Source: Verrucomicrobiota bacterium
GTDB lineage: Bacteria; Verrucomicrobiota; Verrucomicrobiia; Verrucomicrobiales; Akkermansiaceae
Length of the DNA stretch: 64,000 bases
Direction of reading: 5' to 3'
Assembly (NCBI GenBank): GCA_026397725.1
Contig: JAPLUI010000179.1
Span: 1-64,000 of the forward strand
The notes beneath the pieces are model-generated. The model searched no databases. It had not been told where the DNA came from and saw only the letters and a list, made by a program, of their open reading frames with translations. Position numbers and translations under genes: made by a program. Position 1 is the first letter of the stretch; every line of letters starts with the position of its first letter. Below are positions 53,378 to 61,451 of the stretch, in pieces.

Positions 53378-54055
53378 TCACTTGGGCACTGCGGGTGCCT
53401 GGTTTGCGCGGAGGGAGGCGGCCTGGCGCTGCGCCGCAGTGGCCAGATGGCCGGCCGGCAGCGTGCGGACGACCTCATCTAACAACTCGCGTGCGGCGGC
53501 GAGGTTGCCGTCCCTGGCAAGTTGCGCGGCGGTCGCGAGCGCGGCATGGGCGGCGGGGATCCGCAGGTCGGCGGAGCCGTCGGTGAGCACCATGCGGAGG
53601 GTTTTCGCGGTCTCGCCCGTGCCGATCATGCCGAGGGACGCCAGCGCTTCGGATGCCACGCCGCGTTTTGGATCGAGCGCCAGCTTCTGCAGCTCGGGTA
53701 CCGCAAGGGTGTCGCGGCGCACTCCGAGCGAGTTCACCACTCCGGCCAGCAGGCGACCGTTGAGCCGGGGCAGGGTTTTGCGCAGGGCCTCTCCAGCAGC
53801 GGGATCCTGGATCGCTTCCAGCCCGCTGCGGGCGTAGTCGGCGAGAGGCTCGTGATCTAGCAAAGCGGCGAGGGCCGGCACCGCTGCGGGGCCTCCCACC
53901 ACGGCGAGTTGCTGGCAGGCGCGGGCCTTTTCATGCACTCCGGCCTTGGAGGCGAGCACGGCCAGCGCTGACGCCTCGGTGGTTTCGGCAGCCGGACTGG
54001 AGCTAACCAAGGCGAGACCCAGCAGGGCCGGAACGAAGGAACGAATGGCAATCAT
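53378..54055 (-). CDS. secreted HEAT-repeat protein (partner of the Gfo/Idh/MocA gene)
   Basis: A protein of about 225 residues with a signal peptide (MIAIRSFVPALLGLALVSSS). It consists of HEAT-like helix pairs such as GGPAAVPALAALLDHEPLAD, VPELQKLALDPKRGVASEAL and GETAKTLRMVLTDGSADLRI. Such proteins serve as scaffolds. The gene follows the Gfo/Idh/MocA gene by 38 bases on the same strand. A second pair of the same two families is at 61.5-63.4 kb. Several Met codons are clustered at the start, so 54076 is also possible. Confidence 0.7.
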   Translation of the reverse strand: MIAIRSFVPALLGLALVSSSPAAETTEASALAVLASKAGVHEKARACQQLAVVGGPAAVPALAALLDHEPLADYARSGLEAIQDPAAGEALRKTLPRLNGRLLAGVVNSLGVRRDTLAVPELQKLALDPKRGVASEALASLGMIGTGETAKTLRMVLTDGSADLRIPAAHAALATAAQLARDGNLAAARELLDEVVRTLPAGHLATAAQRQAASLRANQAPAVPK

Positions 54056-54092
54056 AATCATCATAATAACGAGCAACTAACAAGATTCGGGT

Positions 54093-55373
54093 TCAGGCGT
54101 GCCACGGGGTGCGGCGGGCGCGGCTACACATGCGGTTGGCTTCAGCGTCTTTCACAAACGTCTCGGTGGCAGGGTCGAAGTGGACCTTGCGGCCGAGTCG
54201 CCAGCCGATGGCGGCGGCATGGGAGACGATGTGGCCGCGGCGCGTCACGTCGGCATTGGCCGCCGGCTTGGCACGCGATTTGACGCAGTCGAGGAAATTG
54301 CGGATGTGCTGGGTCGGGTCGGTTCCCGCGATCTCTTTGGGCGGACCACCCGTCAGGAGCGAGGGCGACGAGACTGCGATTTTACCGGAGTCCGCCGCCT
54401 CGACCCAGCCGGCGTCGCCCTCGAAGCGCACCGGGCAAGTCCCCGGGACGACCCAGTTGCCTTCGCCATTGAAGCCGGCGAGCCGCATGACCAACTTCAC
54501 GCCGCTGGCATAACGGGCGTGGATGGTTTGCCCCTCGGCTTCAAACTCGATCGGAGTGGTGTCGTCCGCACTGGCGGCCCATTGGCAGATATCGACGGTA
54601 TGCGCGCCCCATTCGGGCAAGGCCGCCCCGCCATGGAAATCGTAGTAGCCACGCCAGCGTCCTTCCACGTAGGCTTTGTTGTACGGTCGCCACGGCGCCG
54701 GGCCCAGCCAGCGGTCCCAGTCAACCACTTCGATGGTCGGCTCGGGGTCGGCGGGCAACCACTCGTGGCTCTCTTCGAGGGGAAGGATGGAGGCATGGAC
54801 GGTGTGGATTTTCCCAAGGCGGCCACTGCGTGCCAGTTCCGCCGCGAAGCGGAAATTGTCGACGTTGCGGCGCTGGGTACCGGCCTGGAAAACCCGGCCG
54901 TAGCGATTCACGGCATCGGCCAGTTCCTGGCTCTCGCGGATGGTCATGCTGCAGGGTTTCTCACAATAGATGTCCTTGCCCGCCTTGGCGGCGAGGATGA
55001 TGCCCAGGGCGTGCCAGTGATCGCCGGTGGCGATGAGGACCGCGTCAATATCGTCGCGGCCGAGGACTTCGAACAGGTCCCGGGTCTTGGCGCAGTCCTC
55101 GTTGCCGTATTGCCGGTTGGCCATCCGGCGAACCGTCTCGCGCCGCGCCTCCTGCACGTCGGCAATCGCCACAAACTGCACGTCGGGTTGCTTGAGAAAC
55201 GCGGCGAGATCCTCCCGCCCGCGCGGGCCGATGCCGATGGCACCCACCACGATCCGGTTGCTCGGGGCCACCGCTCCGTTCTTCCCCAAGGCGGAGGCTG
55301 GAATGATCGTCGGCATCCCGAGGGTCAGTGCTGCGGTTTTCAAAAAGTGTCGTCGAGTGGATTGGGTGGTCAT
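54093..55373 (-). CDS. Tat-exported Gfo/Idh/MocA oxidoreductase (copy 1)
   Basis: A 426-residue oxidoreductase with a Tat signal (STRRHFLKTAALTLGMPTII). The Rossmann motif is VVGAIGIGPRGREDL. The following 'DIDAVLIATGDHWHALG' and 'DIYCEKPCSMTIRESQEL' contain the conserved E-K-P site. The domain 'GAALPEWGAHTVDICQWAAS' carries the usual His. Members oxidise or reduce sugars, inositols or glycosides with NAD(P). The periplasmic location implies a tightly bound cofactor. It is paired with the HEAT-repeat gene. The substrate is unknown. Confidence 0.85.
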   Translation of the reverse strand: MTTQSTRRHFLKTAALTLGMPTIIPASALGKNGAVAPSNRIVVGAIGIGPRGREDLAAFLKQPDVQFVAIADVQEARRETVRRMANRQYGNEDCAKTRDLFEVLGRDDIDAVLIATGDHWHALGIILAAKAGKDIYCEKPCSMTIRESQELADAVNRYGRVFQAGTQRRNVDNFRFAAELARSGRLGKIHTVHASILPLEESHEWLPADPEPTIEVVDWDRWLGPAPWRPYNKAYVEGRWRGYYDFHGGAALPEWGAHTVDICQWAASADDTTPIEFEAEGQTIHARYASGVKLVMRLAGFNGEGNWVVPGTCPVRFEGDAGWVEAADSGKIAVSSPSLLTGGPPKEIAGTDPTQHIRNFLDCVKSRAKPAANADVTRRGHIVSHAAAIGWRLGRKVHFDPATETFVKDAEANRMCSRARRTPWHA

Positions 55374-55498
55374 GGCAGGATCAGCGGATACCCCCGTGAA
55401 CAGGGGCAACCGCCTGGCTACGGGTGAATGCACGCGAATATTTCAGGGGAACCATTTGATCACACCAAACCGATTTGACCACGGCATGCCAACGAGCT

Positions 55499-56350
55499 TC
55501 ACGCCCGCGCTCCCGCCCGCCGCCGCCACCCCGCAATCAGGCCGAGCAAAACCCCGACGGCAAAGCCACAGACATGCCCGGCCACATCGGTGCGGGGATC
55601 GGAGCCCACCCCCAGCCATGACAGCAGCACCAGCCCGCCACCAAGCGGCACCAGGTGCCGGAAGCTGCTGGGACGGGCGCGATCCCGGGTGGCCTGGAAA
55701 ACCGCCAGGCCGGTTAGAATCCCCAGTGCTCCAAACACTGCGGTGGAGGCCCCCAGCGATGAAAACCGTTCATCAAGGCGCGACGCCGCATTCAGCGCAT
55801 TGCCCAAGGTGCCGGCCGCCAGGATGAGGGTCCACCCCAGCCACGGGCCGATCGACCGGCAAACCCAGGTGCCAAACAACACCCCACTGGCGATGTTGCT
55901 GATCAGGTGTATCCGATCGGCATGCAGAAACAACGCGGTGAACGGCCGCCACCACTCGCCTTGCACAAGAATCCCCCGCGACGACGAGACTCCTCGGGCA
56001 ATGATCGCGGGATGTTCCTGCTGCAGCCAAAACACCACACACAAACTCAACACCCACAGCGCGGCCGGCAGAGCACCTCCATCAAAGTCGGCCACTTCCA
56101 CCCGCACCGGGGCCGGCACCGCCTGCTCCTGCGCGTAGATGGCAAGCTCTGCATGAATGCGGCTCGCTGCGGCCGGATCCGCCAGCACCTCGTAGCCGTC
56201 CCCCTCTGCGGTTTTCTCAATTTGACACGCCAGCCCCATCGCCAGAATCACCAGCACGCTCTCAAACGCTTGCGCCATCTCCACATAACAACCGATCAGC
56301 ACGAAATCGGGAGACTCGGCTGGAGGCGGCTCTGCGGAGGGCTTGCTCAC
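55499..56350 (-). CDS. rhomboid-family intramembrane serine protease
   Basis: About 283 residues. An N-terminal soluble domain (DFVLIGCYVEMAQAFESVLV) precedes the rhomboid core: GEWWRPFTALFLHADRIHLISNI, the nucleophile motif SLGASTAVFGALGIL and the catalytic His in DVAGHVCGFAVGVLLG. Catalytic Ser and His are present. The open frame runs to 56752 but the part beyond about 56400 is antisense to gluQ and unlike any domain, so a GTG at 56350 (VSKPSAEPPPAESPDF) is the proposed start. Confidence 0.75.
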   Translation of the reverse strand: MSKPSAEPPPAESPDFVLIGCYVEMAQAFESVLVILAMGLACQIEKTAEGDGYEVLADPAAASRIHAELAIYAQEQAVPAPVRVEVADFDGGALPAALWVLSLCVVFWLQQEHPAIIARGVSSSRGILVQGEWWRPFTALFLHADRIHLISNIASGVLFGTWVCRSIGPWLGWTLILAAGTLGNALNAASRLDERFSSLGASTAVFGALGILTGLAVFQATRDRARPSSFRHLVPLGGGLVLLSWLGVGSDPRTDVAGHVCGFAVGVLLGLIAGWRRRAGARA

Positions 56351-56438
56351 TGGTTCGATAGGGCTGCTGGGGACTTCCGGCGGGGTGGATCGCACCGGCG
56401 ACGGCCACCAATAGAGCCGGAATGGCGCCAAAGGCAAA

Positions 56439-57317
56439 TCATCCGTGCCGGCCAGCCCGATTCGGGGCCAAATTGATCCCGCCGTCCGCGAGCTGCGCGA
56501 GTACTGCGGCGGGTAACATCGCGGCTTGGCGCAGCGCGGCAAGCGCCAGGGCATCGTGGCGTTTGGCCAGCCGCCGACCCTGCGCATCACGCACCAAGGG
56601 ATGATGCAAATACACCGGCTCAGGTAACCCCAGCAGGGCTTGCAGCAAACGATGCAGATGTGTGGAGGGCAGCAAATCCTCCCCGCGGGTGACGTGCGTG
56701 ATGCCCTGGAACGCATCATCCACCACCACCGCAAGATGATAGGCCGTGCCAATGTCCTTGCGGGCGAGGATCACATCCCCGAGCAGGCCCGGATTGACCT
56801 CCAGCGTGCCGTGACGAAGATCGGTGAAGGTCAGTCGGCCGCTCCTCTCCGCCGCTTGCCCCGCATCCAGACGCCAAGCATGGGTGCTGCCCGCCGCGAG
56901 CCGTTGCTGCCGTTCCTCCATGCCCAGCCCGCGACAGGTCCCCGGATACAGCGGCCCTTCCGGCCCCTGGGGGGCGGCCGCCATCGCCGCCACCTCCTCC
57001 TCAATCTCGCGCCGCGTGCAAAAGCACGGATACACCAGCCCCAGCCGCCGCAGTTGCTCCAAGGCCGCCGCATACGCCGCCAGCCGGGTGGTCTGCCGCA
57101 AGGCCAAGCCATCCCAAGCAAATCCCAACCAGCGCAGATCCTCCTCGATGCCCGCATAATACTCGTCGCGCACCCGGGTCGCATCGATGTCCTCGTGACG
57201 CAGCAGAAATTCCCCGCCATGCAGCCGCGCCAGATCATGCGCCACCTTGGCCGCCAAGGCATGACCAAGATGCAAGCGCCCGGTGGGACTCGGCGCAAAC
57301 CGCGTACGCACGATCAT
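56439..57317 (-). CDS. gluQ: glutamyl-Q tRNA(Asp) synthetase
   Basis: A 292-residue paralogue of glutamyl-tRNA synthetase that lacks the anticodon-binding domain and attaches Glu to the queuosine base of tRNA(Asp). HIGH-type motif: RFAPSPTGRLHLGHALAA. The zinc-binding segment is VYPCFCTRREIEEE followed by YPGTCRG. The KMSKS-type motif reads RRLAKRHDAL. Length and missing C-terminal domain match GluQ, not GltX. Its 3' end is next to the rhomboid gene, with 88 bases between. Confidence 0.88.
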   Translation of the reverse strand: MIVRTRFAPSPTGRLHLGHALAAKVAHDLARLHGGEFLLRHEDIDATRVRDEYYAGIEEDLRWLGFAWDGLALRQTTRLAAYAAALEQLRRLGLVYPCFCTRREIEEEVAAMAAAPQGPEGPLYPGTCRGLGMEERQQRLAAGSTHAWRLDAGQAAERSGRLTFTDLRHGTLEVNPGLLGDVILARKDIGTAYHLAVVVDDAFQGITHVTRGEDLLPSTHLHRLLQALLGLPEPVYLHHPLVRDAQGRRLAKRHDALALAALRQAAMLPAAVLAQLADGGINLAPNRAGRHG

Positions 57318-57485
57318 ACCGGACGCTGCGCTGAAGCGCCGTGCTCGCGGGCGGCTGCAGGTTCAGCGGAAGGCACGCCGTGACTGCAGGATTGAGGGGC
57401 AGACAATTGGCTCACGCATTTCAAGCAAGGGGGCCGTTTCCAAACTATCGAAAGTCCGCCCGGCGGGTGGCGCGGACTACTCTGG

Positions 57486-58781
57486 TTAGGGCCGTGGCTC
57501 GCCCCGCGTTTCAAGTTTCGTCATCCGTGCGTTGAGTTGTTCGATTTGTTTGCTCAGTTTCCGCATTTCGTTGAGCATCGCGGCGCTGGCGTCCGGGAGG
57601 CGGGATGTTTCCGGCTTGCCCTGTTGCGGACCTGGGTCACGGCGAGGGGCTTCGCGTGGCACCAGTTTGTCGGTGGGGGCCGGTGCTTGCGGCTTGGACT
57701 GTTTCATTTCCGCCTCCATGCGGCTGATTTCCTGCCGGGCCTTGGCGGCATGCTCGGGATATCCTGCTGCCGCCAGATGCTCTGCAGCCTGGCGCAAATG
57801 CTGAATCCGTGCCGCAGGTGCATTATCTGCCGGCACCGCCGGCTTCGCCTGCACCGATGGATTCCAGTTGGGCAGGTTGGGCCGGGCCATCGGACCTTGT
57901 GGTCCCGCCGTGTTGGGCTGGGCCGTCCAGGGGCCCCAGCCGCCCTGCCTGTTAGGCATGACCATCGGCTGGTTCGGTCCCGCCGCATTGGGCTGAGGCA
58001 TCGGCATCTCCTGCCAGTTGGGCAGGTTGGGCTGGCCCATCGGACCTTGCGGCCCCGCCATGTTGGGCTGGACCATTCGCGAGCCCCAGCCGCCCTGCCT
58101 GTTGGGCCGGGCCATCGGCCTTTGCGGTCCCGCCGTGTTGCGTTGGGCCATCCGGGGGCCCCAACCGCCCTGCCTGTTAGGCCGGGCCATCGAACGCTCC
58201 CGCCCTTCCGGCTTGGGTTGGGCTACCTGGTGCCGTGGTTCCGCTGGCCCTGGCTGGGCCATCGGACGTTGCGGTTTTTCCGCCTTGGGCTGGGCTGCCT
58301 GGTGCCGTGGTTCCGCTGGCCCTGGCTGGGCCATCGGACGTTGCGGTCCTTCCGCCTTGGGCTGGGTTGCCTGGTGCCGTGGTTCCGCTGGCCCTGGCTG
58401 GGCCATCGGACGTTGCGGTCCTTCCGCCTTGGGCTGGATTGCCTGGTGCTGTGGTTGGGTCGGCCCACTGGGTCGTTCGAGATTCGGCCGTTCCGGCTGT
58501 TTCATGGCGTTCTTAATCCGCTCGGCAAGTTGAGGATTGTCCTTGGCGAGCGCATGGAGACGCTCGGCAATGCCGCGAGCTTCCTCAACCTTGCCGGCGC
58601 GGCGCAGTTCCTGCATTTCGCGGAGCATGGCCCGAATCCGTTCGGGATTGGGTGCCTCGCGCTGGACTTCCTGGTGGGCGGGTGGGCTGCCCTGATCCTG
58701 CGCCTGGCTGGTCATGGGAAACAGCATCAGCCCGGCGGCAAACGCCGGAAACAATTGCAAACAATGGAGTGTTGGTTTCAT
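57486..58781 (-). CDS. secreted Pro/Gln-rich tandem-repeat protein
   Basis: A 431-residue exported protein (signal region MKPTLHCLQLFPAFAAGLML). It has an N-terminal helical segment (REMQELRRAGKVEEARGIAE). The middle is built of two repeat types: at least three 24-residue QPKAEGPQRPMAQPGPAEPR units and several RPNRQGGWGPRMAQ-type units with Met/Pro/Asn. The end is a coiled coil (MLNEMRKLSKQIEQLNARMT). Low complexity hinders family assignment. The repeats are near-identical at DNA level. It is probably a periplasmic or surface protein. Confidence 0.6.
   Translation of the reverse strand: MKPTLHCLQLFPAFAAGLMLFPMTSQAQDQGSPPAHQEVQREAPNPERIRAMLREMQELRRAGKVEEARGIAERLHALAKDNPQLAERIKNAMKQPERPNLERPSGPTQPQHQAIQPKAEGPQRPMAQPGPAEPRHQATQPKAEGPQRPMAQPGPAEPRHQAAQPKAEKPQRPMAQPGPAEPRHQVAQPKPEGRERSMARPNRQGGWGPRMAQRNTAGPQRPMARPNRQGGWGSRMVQPNMAGPQGPMGQPNLPNWQEMPMPQPNAAGPNQPMVMPNRQGGWGPWTAQPNTAGPQGPMARPNLPNWNPSVQAKPAVPADNAPAARIQHLRQAAEHLAAAGYPEHAAKARQEISRMEAEMKQSKPQAPAPTDKLVPREAPRRDPGPQQGKPETSRLPDASAAMLNEMRKLSKQIEQLNARMTKLETRGEPRP
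58205..58455. repeat. tandem 72-bp in-frame repeats
   Basis: The sequence atcggacgttgcggt recurs at 58261, 58333 and 58405, an exact 72-bp (24-codon) period. The flanking copies diverge. The repeat number could vary between strains without loss of frame. Confidence 0.8.
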
Positions 58782-58977
58782 GGTAATATGGGGCTGGTTT
58801 GATGAATCATCTCATTCTAAAAACCCGCCAGATCCGAAAAGTTGCCACTGCCAGGCGAATTGTTCGGAAGACCGTCGCGGCTCGAAACGAGGTGGCAACC
58901 TCACCCGGCCGGGTTTCCAAGGCGTCAGATCGGTTTGCCCTTCCAAAACCGGAAGGCCCGGCTTAGTCTGCCCGCCC

Positions 58978-59859
58978 ATGAAAATCCCGATCGGCATGAC
59001 GATGGCAATCTTCGCGACTTTCCAGGCTCCGGCCCAGGATGCTCAACCCGTTCAACTGTGGTCTGCCGCCGCGCCCGGTGCGCTGGGCACCGAGGGCAAG
59101 GACATTCCGACGCTCACCCCGTATCCGGCCAAGTCCGACAAGGCCACCGGCGCGGCGGTGGTGATCTGTCCCGGCGGCGGCTACGGCGGGTTGGCGGGGC
59201 ATGAAGGCAAGGACTACGCGCTGTGGCTCAATGAACAGGGCATCACCGGGTTCGTCCTCAAGTACCGTCTCGGCAGTGCGGGCTACCGACATCCGGTCAT
59301 GCTCGGCGACGCCGCTCGCGCCGTGCGCCTGGTCCGGGCCCGGGCCACCGAGTGGCAGGTGGATCCCAAGCGCGTCGGCATCATGGGCTCGTCGGCCGGC
59401 GGGCACCTGGCCGCGACCTTACTGACCCATTTCGATGCTGGCGACGCCAAGGCCAGCGATGTCGTCGAGCGTCAGAGTTCGCGCCCCGATCTTGGCATCT
59501 TGTGCTACGCGGTCATTTCAATGGGTCCGAACACCCACCAAGGCTCAAAGCATAATCTGCTGGGTGACGCGCCTTCCGACGAGCTGGTGAAACTGCTCTC
59601 CAACGAACTGCAAGTCACGCCGCAGACTCCGCCGTGCTTCCTCTGGCATACCTGGGAGGACAGCGCCGTGAAGGTGGAAAACACGCTGGACTTCGCCCTC
59701 GCCCTGCGCCGCGCCGGCGTGCGCTTCGATTTGCACATCTACGAAAAAGGCGGCCATGGCCTCGGCTTGGGCAGCGGCACCGATGATCCGAGCAAATGGC
59801 TGGACTGGACGCGCGACTGTGCCTCGTGGCTCAAGGTGGAGGGTTTCGGGCGGAAATAG
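58978..59859 (+). CDS. secreted acetyl-xylan-esterase-like alpha/beta hydrolase
   Basis: A 293-residue exported esterase (signal MKIPIGMTMAIFATFQAPAQ). The oxyanion-hole motif is VVICPGGGYGGLAGHEGKDY, the nucleophile RVGIMGSSAGGHLAATLL, the acid in TWEDSAVKVENT and the His in YEKGGHGLGLGS, so the triad is complete. These enzymes remove acetyl or other acyl groups from polysaccharides. It is preceded by the divergent repeat-protein gene. It is active-looking, unlike the Ser-less homologue at 18.4 kb. Confidence 0.8.
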   Translation: MKIPIGMTMAIFATFQAPAQDAQPVQLWSAAAPGALGTEGKDIPTLTPYPAKSDKATGAAVVICPGGGYGGLAGHEGKDYALWLNEQGITGFVLKYRLGSAGYRHPVMLGDAARAVRLVRARATEWQVDPKRVGIMGSSAGGHLAATLLTHFDAGDAKASDVVERQSSRPDLGILCYAVISMGPNTHQGSKHNLLGDAPSDELVKLLSNELQVTPQTPPCFLWHTWEDSAVKVENTLDFALALRRAGVRFDLHIYEKGGHGLGLGSGTDDPSKWLDWTRDCASWLKVEGFGRK

Positions 59860-60066
59860 CGGAGCAACTCCAGCCCCAACATGCCACCGATGACGCGGTT
59901 GCAGCCTTGGACCTCGGCTCTCGATTGCGGATTTCAGGTTGAAATTTCTTGCTTTTTCACCCTGTCACTTTCTTGACATTGGCGGCCGGATGGAGCACCA
60001 TGGCGGTGCCGACGCGGAAAACAGTCCGCCGTCGGTACCCCAACCCACCTCAACCAAATCAAAATC

Positions 60067-60171
60067 ATGGGCGACAAATCCCCCAAGGCAAACCAAAAGA
60101 AGTCCACCCAAAAGCAGGCCAAGGCCAGCAGCTCTTCCCAGGCGAAGAAGCAGGCCACTATCAAGAAGTAG
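60067..60171 (+). CDS. small basic Lys/Gln/Ser-rich protein, conserved type
   Basis: A 34-residue protein, MGDKSPKANQKKSTQKQAKA followed by SSSSQAKKQATIKK. The opening 'MGDKSPKANQK' is a conserved start of a family of very small, intrinsically disordered basic proteins seen in many bacteria; their role is not established. Start and stop are both clear and codons are as in the surrounding genes. No Shine-Dalgarno is visible, but this is common here. It lies in the gap between the esterase and the exonuclease. Confidence 0.6.
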   Translation: MGDKSPKANQKKSTQKQAKASSSSQAKKQATIKK

Positions 60172-60356
60172 TAGCGGCTCGTTGGCGCAGGTCTCTCCTG
60201 ATGCAAGCAACAGGAGAAACGGATACAGCTTTGCTCCTTCGCGCGGGTCCGAAGGATGGGACTGTCGTGGCGTGAACCGAACCGCCAGCCTCACTCGCAA
60301 TCTTTGATTGCTGCGGAGGTTCGTGCTGGTGCGTGATCGCCCAACGGCTTTTTTTC

Positions 60357-60550
60357 GTTACTACTCAGGTATGGCAGAATCATTTATGGCAGAATCATTT
60401 CAGAATTGGAAAAAGTCATTGGATCAACCCCTGTCTGTGCGCATCCGCACGCAGACAGACAGACCAGTGATGAATCCCCCTCAAGACTCTTGAAAAATGA
60501 TTCTGCCATAAATGATTCTGCCATGAATTCTTTGGAACCTGAGTGGTAAC
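60357..60550. repeat. 194-bp nested inverted-repeat element (MITE-like)
   Basis: The outer ends gttactactcaggt (60357-60370) and its near-complement acctgagtggtaac (60537-60550) match at 13 of 14 bases. Inside are two tandem copies of atggcagaatcattt (60371-60400) matched perfectly by their inverted pair aaatgattctgccat twice (60495-60524). The 94-base interior contains another hairpin (ctgtctgtgcg with cgcacgcagacag). It carries no gene. Confidence 0.8.
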
Positions 60551-60651
60551 CGGAAAAGAATGAATTTACTTTTCGCTGGTCTTCTTGGAAGGGGAATTCA
60601 CGCTGCCGTCAAGGGATGCTCCATGGTGGGGCGGCCCGAGTTGTCATCGTC

Positions 60652-61359
60652 ATGAAGATTTCCTGCCCCAATCCATCCTGCGGCCTGCCCCTGAGCGGCC
60701 CCAAGGCCATGCTCGGACGCCGCCATGCCTGCCCGAATTGCGGGCACTCCTTCATCTGGAGCGCTTGCTTCCACGCCGGGGATTCGTTCGTGATCTACGA
60801 CCTCGAGACGACCGGCCTGTATCCCGATGCCGACGAGTTCATCCAGATCGCCGCTGTTAGATTGCGGGCGGGTTGCGTGTGTTCGGCGGAAACGTTCTTC
60901 AGCTTTGCCCGCCCCCGCCAGCGCATTTCGTCGTTCATCACCAGCTACACGGGCATCAGCAACGACGATGTGCGGGATGCGCCGCGGCCCGAAGAGGTTC
61001 TGTGCGGCTTTGCCCGCTGGGCTGGGGACGCCACCCTCATCGCACACAACGGCAAGCGCTTCGATGGCAAATTTCTGGCGGCGACCTGCCTGCGCCACCG
61101 CCTGCCGACGCGGGAGGCGCAGTGCATCGACTCGATTCACATCTCGAAGATGCTCTTCGGCAACACCCGTGGGACCGGGCATTCCCTGGACCATGTGAAG
61201 TCACGCCTCGGCTTGCAGGACACGGCCATGCGCCGGCACGATGCCCGGGGCGACGTGGATCTCCTGGGCCGGGCCGTCGAGGAGATGTCGCGCCGGCTCA
61301 GCCTGGATGCCGCCTTCAATGGCGTGCCCCGCCACGCCACCCTGCTGCCCCACGCTTGA
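60652..61359 (+). CDS. zinc-ribbon DEDDh exonuclease (DnaQ-like)
   Basis: A 235-residue protein. An N-terminal zinc ribbon (CPNPSCGLPL...HACPNCGHSF) precedes a DEDDh 3'-5' exonuclease domain. Exo I motif: YDLETTGLYPDADEFIQIAA; Exo II: IAHNGKRFDGKFLA; Exo III with His and Asp: MRRHDARGDVDLLG. All five metal/catalytic residues are visible, so it should be active on single-stranded or mismatched DNA or RNA. The start MKISCPNPSCG at 60652 is chosen, as the ribbon's first Cys is at residue 5. Confidence 0.8.
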   Translation: MKISCPNPSCGLPLSGPKAMLGRRHACPNCGHSFIWSACFHAGDSFVIYDLETTGLYPDADEFIQIAAVRLRAGCVCSAETFFSFARPRQRISSFITSYTGISNDDVRDAPRPEEVLCGFARWAGDATLIAHNGKRFDGKFLAATCLRHRLPTREAQCIDSIHISKMLFGNTRGTGHSLDHVKSRLGLQDTAMRRHDARGDVDLLGRAVEEMSRRLSLDAAFNGVPRHATLLPHA

Positions 61360-61451
61360 TCCCGTGCATGGGAAGACGCGAATTGCAAAAAACCGATTTC
61401 CCGCCTGGGTGCTGAAAGATGATCTCTTCCCGCAGCGTTATCCTGCCCGTG

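Noticed and set aside
58205..58455. Possible CRISPR array from 72-bp spaced repeats
   Set aside because: The repeats are in frame inside a protein gene, directly adjacent and without unique spacers. No cas gene is nearby.
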